Shown here one piece after another: positions 60,672 to 64,000 of a stretch of DNA of 64,000 bases. This DNA comes from Cephaloticoccus capnophilus (lineage in GTDB: Bacteria; Verrucomicrobiota; Verrucomicrobiia; Opitutales; Opitutaceae), in contig NZ_LSZP01000062.1 in NCBI RefSeq assembly GCF_001580045.1, forward strand, positions 38,623 to 102,622, in the 5' to 3' direction. Each line of letters opens with the position of its first letter. Positions within the stretch are counted from its first letter, which is position 1. The translations under genes and the position numbers were made by a program. The notes under the pieces were generated by a model. That model ran no database searches and had not been told where the DNA came from. It was given only the letters and a program-made list of their open reading frames with translations.

Positions 60672-61784
60672 CTAATTACCCTCTGTCCCCGGAAGCACGG
60701 GGCGCACGCGCTGACCTTCGCGGAATTGGTCGAGGGCTTCGACGATGACTTGATCGCCCGCTTCGAGCCCTTTGGTGATTTCGACCGTGGTGAGGCTCAC
60801 GTAGCCGACTGTGACCGGGCGCAGCTCGACGCGACCTTCGCGCACGACGTAAACCGCGCTGCCAAAGAGCGCGCGGCGCGGGATGAGCGCCTTGGCGTCG
60901 CGCTCGCCAACGACGATTATCACCTCACCAGTGATTCCTGGGACGAGCCGATCGGCGGGGATGTCCACCTCTAGCTCGACGATGTAGCGTTGGGTAGTCG
61001 GATCGGCAGTCGGGAGGATTTTGCTCACCGTGCCGTCGTAAAGCGTGGTGCCGTAAGGCAGGAAGCGCGCGGAAACTTTTTGGCCGACGCGGATGTCGGC
61101 AAAGTCCTCTTCGCTGATCTTCGCCTCCACGGTGCGGCTGGTGGAAATGAGCGAGGCGATGGACGCGCCGCCGCCGATGAGATCGCCCGCGCGGGCGTAG
61201 ACCTGGCTCACGACGCCGTCGAAAGGCGCGCGCAGCGTCATCTTCTCTAGCTGGCGTTGTTTTTGGCGAAGCGTGTTTTCGTAAGTGGCGAGCGTTTGCT
61301 CGTTGTTAACTTTTTCGAGCGCGGCGCGCTGCTCGACTTGGGCGTGCTCACGGCGGCGCTTGGTGAGCTCGGCATCGGCGTAACGCCCCGCGCGGTTGAG
61401 CCGCTCAAACTCGGCGAGGTTTTCGGCAGAGGTGGCGAGTTGGAGCTCGACTGCGGAGCCGACGGCGAGGCGGCGCTTGGCCGTTTCGTACTCGTTTTCT
61501 ATCCGCTCAATTTCGAGGCGCAGGTCGCCCGTATCGAGTTCGCAGAGGACATCGCCCTCGCTCACGTGCTGGCCCTTGTCGATAAAACTGCGCAGGACGC
61601 GACCGCCGAGGTCGCTGCGAAGCTGCATCTCATACTCGGCTTGGACGGTGATGCTCCCCGGCACGGCCTTGACCGCCCTACCCGCTCGCGCCTCGGCAAC
61701 ATAAGCCGAGGGACGCGAAAAGTAGAGGTAAGCGAAAACTACGAGGAGCGCGGCAAACGCAGCGATTAAGGTCTTTTTGCCCAT
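60672..61784 (-). CDS. membrane-fusion (periplasmic adaptor) protein
   Basis: A 370-residue HlyD/RND-type adaptor: N-terminal anchor (LIAAFAALLVVFAYLYF), beta-lipoyl half (VLCELDTGDLRLEIERIENE), a long coiled-coil, then lipoyl half 2 (MTLRAPFDGVVSQVYARAGD) and beta-barrel domains (VGQKVSARFLPYGTTLY). It joins the ABC permease to the outer-membrane channel encoded just upstream. Confidence 0.92.
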   Translation of the reverse strand: MGKKTLIAAFAALLVVFAYLYFSRPSAYVAEARAGRAVKAVPGSITVQAEYEMQLRSDLGGRVLRSFIDKGQHVSEGDVLCELDTGDLRLEIERIENEYETAKRRLAVGSAVELQLATSAENLAEFERLNRAGRYADAELTKRRREHAQVEQRAALEKVNNEQTLATYENTLRQKQRQLEKMTLRAPFDGVVSQVYARAGDLIGGGASIASLISTSRTVEAKISEEDFADIRVGQKVSARFLPYGTTLYDGTVSKILPTADPTTQRYIVELEVDIPADRLVPGITGEVIIVVGERDAKALIPRRALFGSAVYVVREGRVELRPVTVGYVSLTTVEITKGLEAGDQVIVEALDQFREGQRVRPVLPGTEGN

Positions 61785-61852
61785 GTGTATAGCGGGTGAC
61801 AGGGAGGCGTTTTAAAGGCAGTCGCCGCAGAGCGGCAAGACGGGCGGAGGGG

Positions 61853-63256
61853 TTAAGGCTTGGGGAGATGCTCCAGCAGCGGATCGCGGTCGAGCTTGGT
61901 GAGGAGCTCGACTTGAGCCATTAGGTAGTTGAGGCGGGCGTTGTTGGCGGAAGTGCGGGCCGAGTAATAGCCCGATTGGGCTTGGTCGAGCACCTCGCGC
62001 GAGATGCGGCCCGCCGCGAAGTCGTCTTCTCGGATTTGCAGATAATCTCGGCTGCTGCTAAGGAGCCGATCATTGAGCTGCATCTCTCGTTGGGCGAGCT
62101 CGAGTGCGCGAGTGGCCGCGCGGGCTTGTTGGCGAGCGGCAGACTGGGCTTGCGTGTAGCGGGCTTCGGCACTGCGCAGCCGGGCGAGCGAACTGCGGAC
62201 CGCGCCGCGATTTGCCCAGCCGTCGAAAATCGCCCAGTTCACCTGAATGCCCGCGTAGCGCGAGGTCACACCATAACGTTGGCCGCTATTTATCGTGTAG
62301 CTCTGCTCGTCTTGGCTCACCCCGAGGGTGAAATTGAACTTCGGGCGCAGTCGCGTTTTTTGGTTTTTGTAAGTCAGCCGAGCAATCTCGGTTTCTTCCT
62401 CAAGCCTTTCTAAGGTGGGTGTCGAGGGCTTCGGCTCCGCCAGAAACTCGGCAAAGAGTAAGCCAGTGGCCTCGGCCTGCGCTTGGATTTCAGGTAGCTC
62501 TTCGGGAAGCTCGACCTCCGTCGGAGCCGCCGCCCCCGTGAGCAGCTCGAACTGCTCACTGGCCGCGATAAAGGCCGCTTCCGCCGAAGCTTCGCTGAGC
62601 TCGGCCCGCTCAAGTGCAATCCGTGGGCCAAAGAGCTCAGCTCCGGTAATGAGCCCTGCCTTAACGCGCTCTTCGGCAGCACGCAAAGCCGCAGCGGCCT
62701 GCTCCCGCCCAAAGCGTGCCCCGACGAGTTGGGATTTTAGCGAGATGAGCCTCAGGTAGCCTTGCCGGATTTCACGGGCGAGCAGCCGGTAGCCTTCTTC
62801 GTAATCACGCTCGGCGAGCGAGGCGCGGATCGCGCCGATGCGGGCGTTGTTACGTTTTTCTCCCCAATGGAAAAGAGGCTGGGAAAGCCCAATGTCGTAG
62901 TAGATCTTTGTCGCGTTAACGGTTCCCGGCCGGTCTCTTCGGATGTCGCTCGTGAGCAGGCCTCGAGAAAAACCGTTCAAGGTCGGGTAGAGCCCTGCGC
63001 GCGCTTGGGTAAGCGCGCCGTCGGCGACGTCGAGCTCGAGTCGCGCCAAAAGCATACGTGGAGACTCGCGGAGCGCATCATCCAAAACCGACCGCAACTG
63101 AGGGAAGTAGTCCTCGGGAAGCTGTGGTCGGTCAAAAGTCCTCCCTTCAGCCCCCTGCAACGACTGCAAAAGCCCAACAGAGCAAACGAGTAGCGCGGGG
63201 AGAAGTCGGTATGCAGAGCGTAATCTCACAGAGGGAAAAAAAGCGAAAAGGGCCAA
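61853..63256 (-). CDS. TolC-family outer-membrane channel
   Basis: A 467-residue protein with a signal peptide (RLLPALLVCSVGLLQSLQG) and two long helical-barrel repeats (ALRESPRMLLARLELDVADG, and later ARLRSAEARYTQAQSAARQQ). First gene of the set TolC - adaptor - permease - ATPase, all on one strand with gaps of 68, 62 and 9 bp. The set looks like a MacAB-TolC-type export machine or a Lol-like variant. Confidence 0.92.
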   Translation of the reverse strand: MALFAFFPSVRLRSAYRLLPALLVCSVGLLQSLQGAEGRTFDRPQLPEDYFPQLRSVLDDALRESPRMLLARLELDVADGALTQARAGLYPTLNGFSRGLLTSDIRRDRPGTVNATKIYYDIGLSQPLFHWGEKRNNARIGAIRASLAERDYEEGYRLLAREIRQGYLRLISLKSQLVGARFGREQAAAALRAAEERVKAGLITGAELFGPRIALERAELSEASAEAAFIAASEQFELLTGAAAPTEVELPEELPEIQAQAEATGLLFAEFLAEPKPSTPTLERLEEETEIARLTYKNQKTRLRPKFNFTLGVSQDEQSYTINSGQRYGVTSRYAGIQVNWAIFDGWANRGAVRSSLARLRSAEARYTQAQSAARQQARAATRALELAQREMQLNDRLLSSSRDYLQIREDDFAAGRISREVLDQAQSGYYSARTSANNARLNYLMAQVELLTKLDRDPLLEHLPKP

Positions 63257-63351
63257 GGGGAAGAGCGCATAGAGTCGATTGCAACCGTTATCTAAGTAAA
63301 CGAAACGCAGACCGCTACTCCTTGCTACGTATCAGCTTAGAACAGGTTCGC

Positions 63352-63395
63352 AGCGGCGAGCGTGCGCAGCACACGTGAGTGGCGAGCCGCGAGCC
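63352..63395. repeat. 44-bp repeat, exact inverted copy of 41409-41452
   Basis: Starts agcggcgagcgtgcgcagca and ends tggcgagccgcgagcc. Lies in the divergent gap between the TolC-type gene and the XRE-type regulator. Identity over all 44 bases in a GC-rich background is not chance. Function unknown. Confidence 0.8.
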
Positions 63396-63427
63396 AGATG
63401 CCGCGCGGTCAGTGCCCGCCCTCTCTA

Positions 63428-63767
63428 AGCTTCCACTGCGCGTGGGGCGCAGCCGCAGGCTGTTTTATTTGGCGGCGGGCTCGTTGGCCCGCCGTCCATC
63501 GCTGCACCCATTCAATTTTGGATTTCGCATCGCGCTATCGCGCGAAAGCGAAATCCAAAATTTGAAAGCACTTTCCCCTGTCGCGCTGCGACAGGGAGGG
63601 AAAAGTAGAGTGATAACCCGTTTGGGCGAGGTGGGAAAAATCACCAGTAAACTCCCGCCTCCAAACAATGGGGTCCTTTTCACAGAGCCGCTTGGCTGCT
63701 GTGCGAATGCACGGCAACCAAGCGGCTCTGTAAATGGGTGCCGCCCCACGCGTAGTGGGAAAAAGGC
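63428..63767 (+). repeat. modular hairpin repeat, copy D (inner segment inverted)
   Basis: The left arm equals that of copies A and B (gcgcagccgcaggctgtttt and ccgtccatcgctgcaccc). The inner segment between gctgcaccc and gggtg is turned around: hairpin at 63514-63562 (arms aattttggatttcgc...), then the core in reverse, then hairpin at 63682-63731. The latter is the reverse complement of copy A's hairpin 1 with one mismatch, including the loop (gaat instead of attc). The gap around it (63257-63839) holds no other gene. Confidence 0.85.
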
Positions 63768-63796
63768 GCGCTACGCGCTCAAAACGAAATATTTAT

Positions 63797-63834
63797 CTAT
63801 TATGGACAAATTAGATAGGTATAGCCCATAATAG
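63797..63834. promoter_or_regulatory. inverted-repeat operator before XRE-type regulator
   Basis: Exact 9-bp arms ctattatgg (63797-63805) and ccataatag (63826-63834) with a 20-bp AT-rich spacer that can hold the promoter. The second arm ends 6 bp before the ATG. Typical of self-regulation by a HipB-like antitoxin. Confidence 0.65.
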
Positions 63835-63839
63835 CGAAC

Positions 63840-64000
63840 ATGCCACGTAAACCGCCCACCGTCTTCCCTCAAGAGCAGCGGCTCCTGTCCTCACTGGGAG
63901 AGCGGCTCCGTCTTGCCCGCAAGCGACGCAGGCTAAGCAATGCCGCCGTAGCGCAACGAGCAGGAATTTCACGGACCACCTTGTACAAGGTTGAGGCGGG
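63840..64000 (+). CDS. XRE-family helix-turn-helix regulator (HipB-like), 3' end outside window
   Basis: The frame from ATG 63840 runs open to the window edge (53 codons). It starts MPRKPPTVFPQEQRLLSSLG then ERLRLARKRRRLSNAAVAQR and AGISRTTLYKVEAG, a complete XRE helix-turn-helix. The pattern resembles HipB antitoxin-type repressors, which precede a HipA kinase; whether hipA follows cannot be seen. It is preceded by an inverted repeat likely to be its own binding site. Confidence 0.8.
   Translation, partial: MPRKPPTVFPQEQRLLSSLGERLRLARKRRRLSNAAVAQRAGISRTTLYKVEA

Overview
The window reads as a contig from a GC-rich, diderm, aerobic bacterium, most plausibly Verrucomicrobiota (Opitutales-like). 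The reasons are an Alternative Complex III (Act) respiratory cluster, heptose (LPS core) synthesis, TonB receptors and a LolD/LolC-type pump, together with weak Shine-Dalgarno sequences at most genes. The taxonomy is inference; no rRNA or tRNA gene was seen.

Left part (1-12.6 kb): partial serA, an HD phosphohydrolase, the threonine-degradation pair tdh-kbl, a secreted non-specific nuclease, then a leftward metal-uptake set: a copper-type TonB receptor, a small CxxC membrane protein, a DUF4198 protein and a second, heme/transferrin-type TonB receptor. At 22.9-26.7 kb lie an ABC ATPase and two DUF3526 permeases, preceded by two Fur-like boxes and reading the same way. Between these two blocks sits a foreign-looking island (about 12.7-22.95 kb): a type I restriction-modification system (hsdM-hsdS-hsdR), a fragment of a RhuM-like gene, a fragment of an unknown gene, and an overlapping pair of ABC exporters, one with a C-terminal frameshift. 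The gene fragments at its internal and right-hand junctions suggest either a composite transferred island or an assembly chimera.

Middle (26.8-46.3 kb): priA, an M23 peptidase, a SecD-head-like lipoprotein overlapping hemW, a TIG-domain lipoprotein, prfC overlapping a D,D-carboxypeptidase gene, a His-rich metal exporter, the fatty-acid genes fabF / acpP / fabG with a clear terminator after acpP, a CysJ-like reductase without its flavodoxin domain, a ribosomal pseudouridine synthase, folD, proC and hldD.

Right part (46.4-58.1 kb): one leftward operon for Alternative Complex III (actA, actB, actC, actD, actE, actF), a small membrane protein, a CcoN-like protein, a CcoO-like cytochrome c and another cytochrome c. 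The CcoN-like protein has lost all but one of the histidines that bind the hemes and copper in cbb3 oxidases (four are Gln and one is Arg). This is the most unusual protein in the window. After it come a LolD/LolC-type ABC pair, a membrane-fusion adaptor and a TolC-type outer-membrane protein (a tripartite pump), and the start of an XRE-family regulator with its own operator.

Four copies of an undescribed-looking modular repeat (about 300-380 bp) lie in intergenic gaps at 6.1, 36.3, 58.3 and 63.4 kb. Each has a conserved core of roughly 110 bp between two long perfect or near-perfect hairpins. The hairpins differ between copies while staying self-complementary. In one copy the whole inner segment is inverted relative to its flanking arm. 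This family and the ligand-less CcoN protein are the two best candidates for new biology here.
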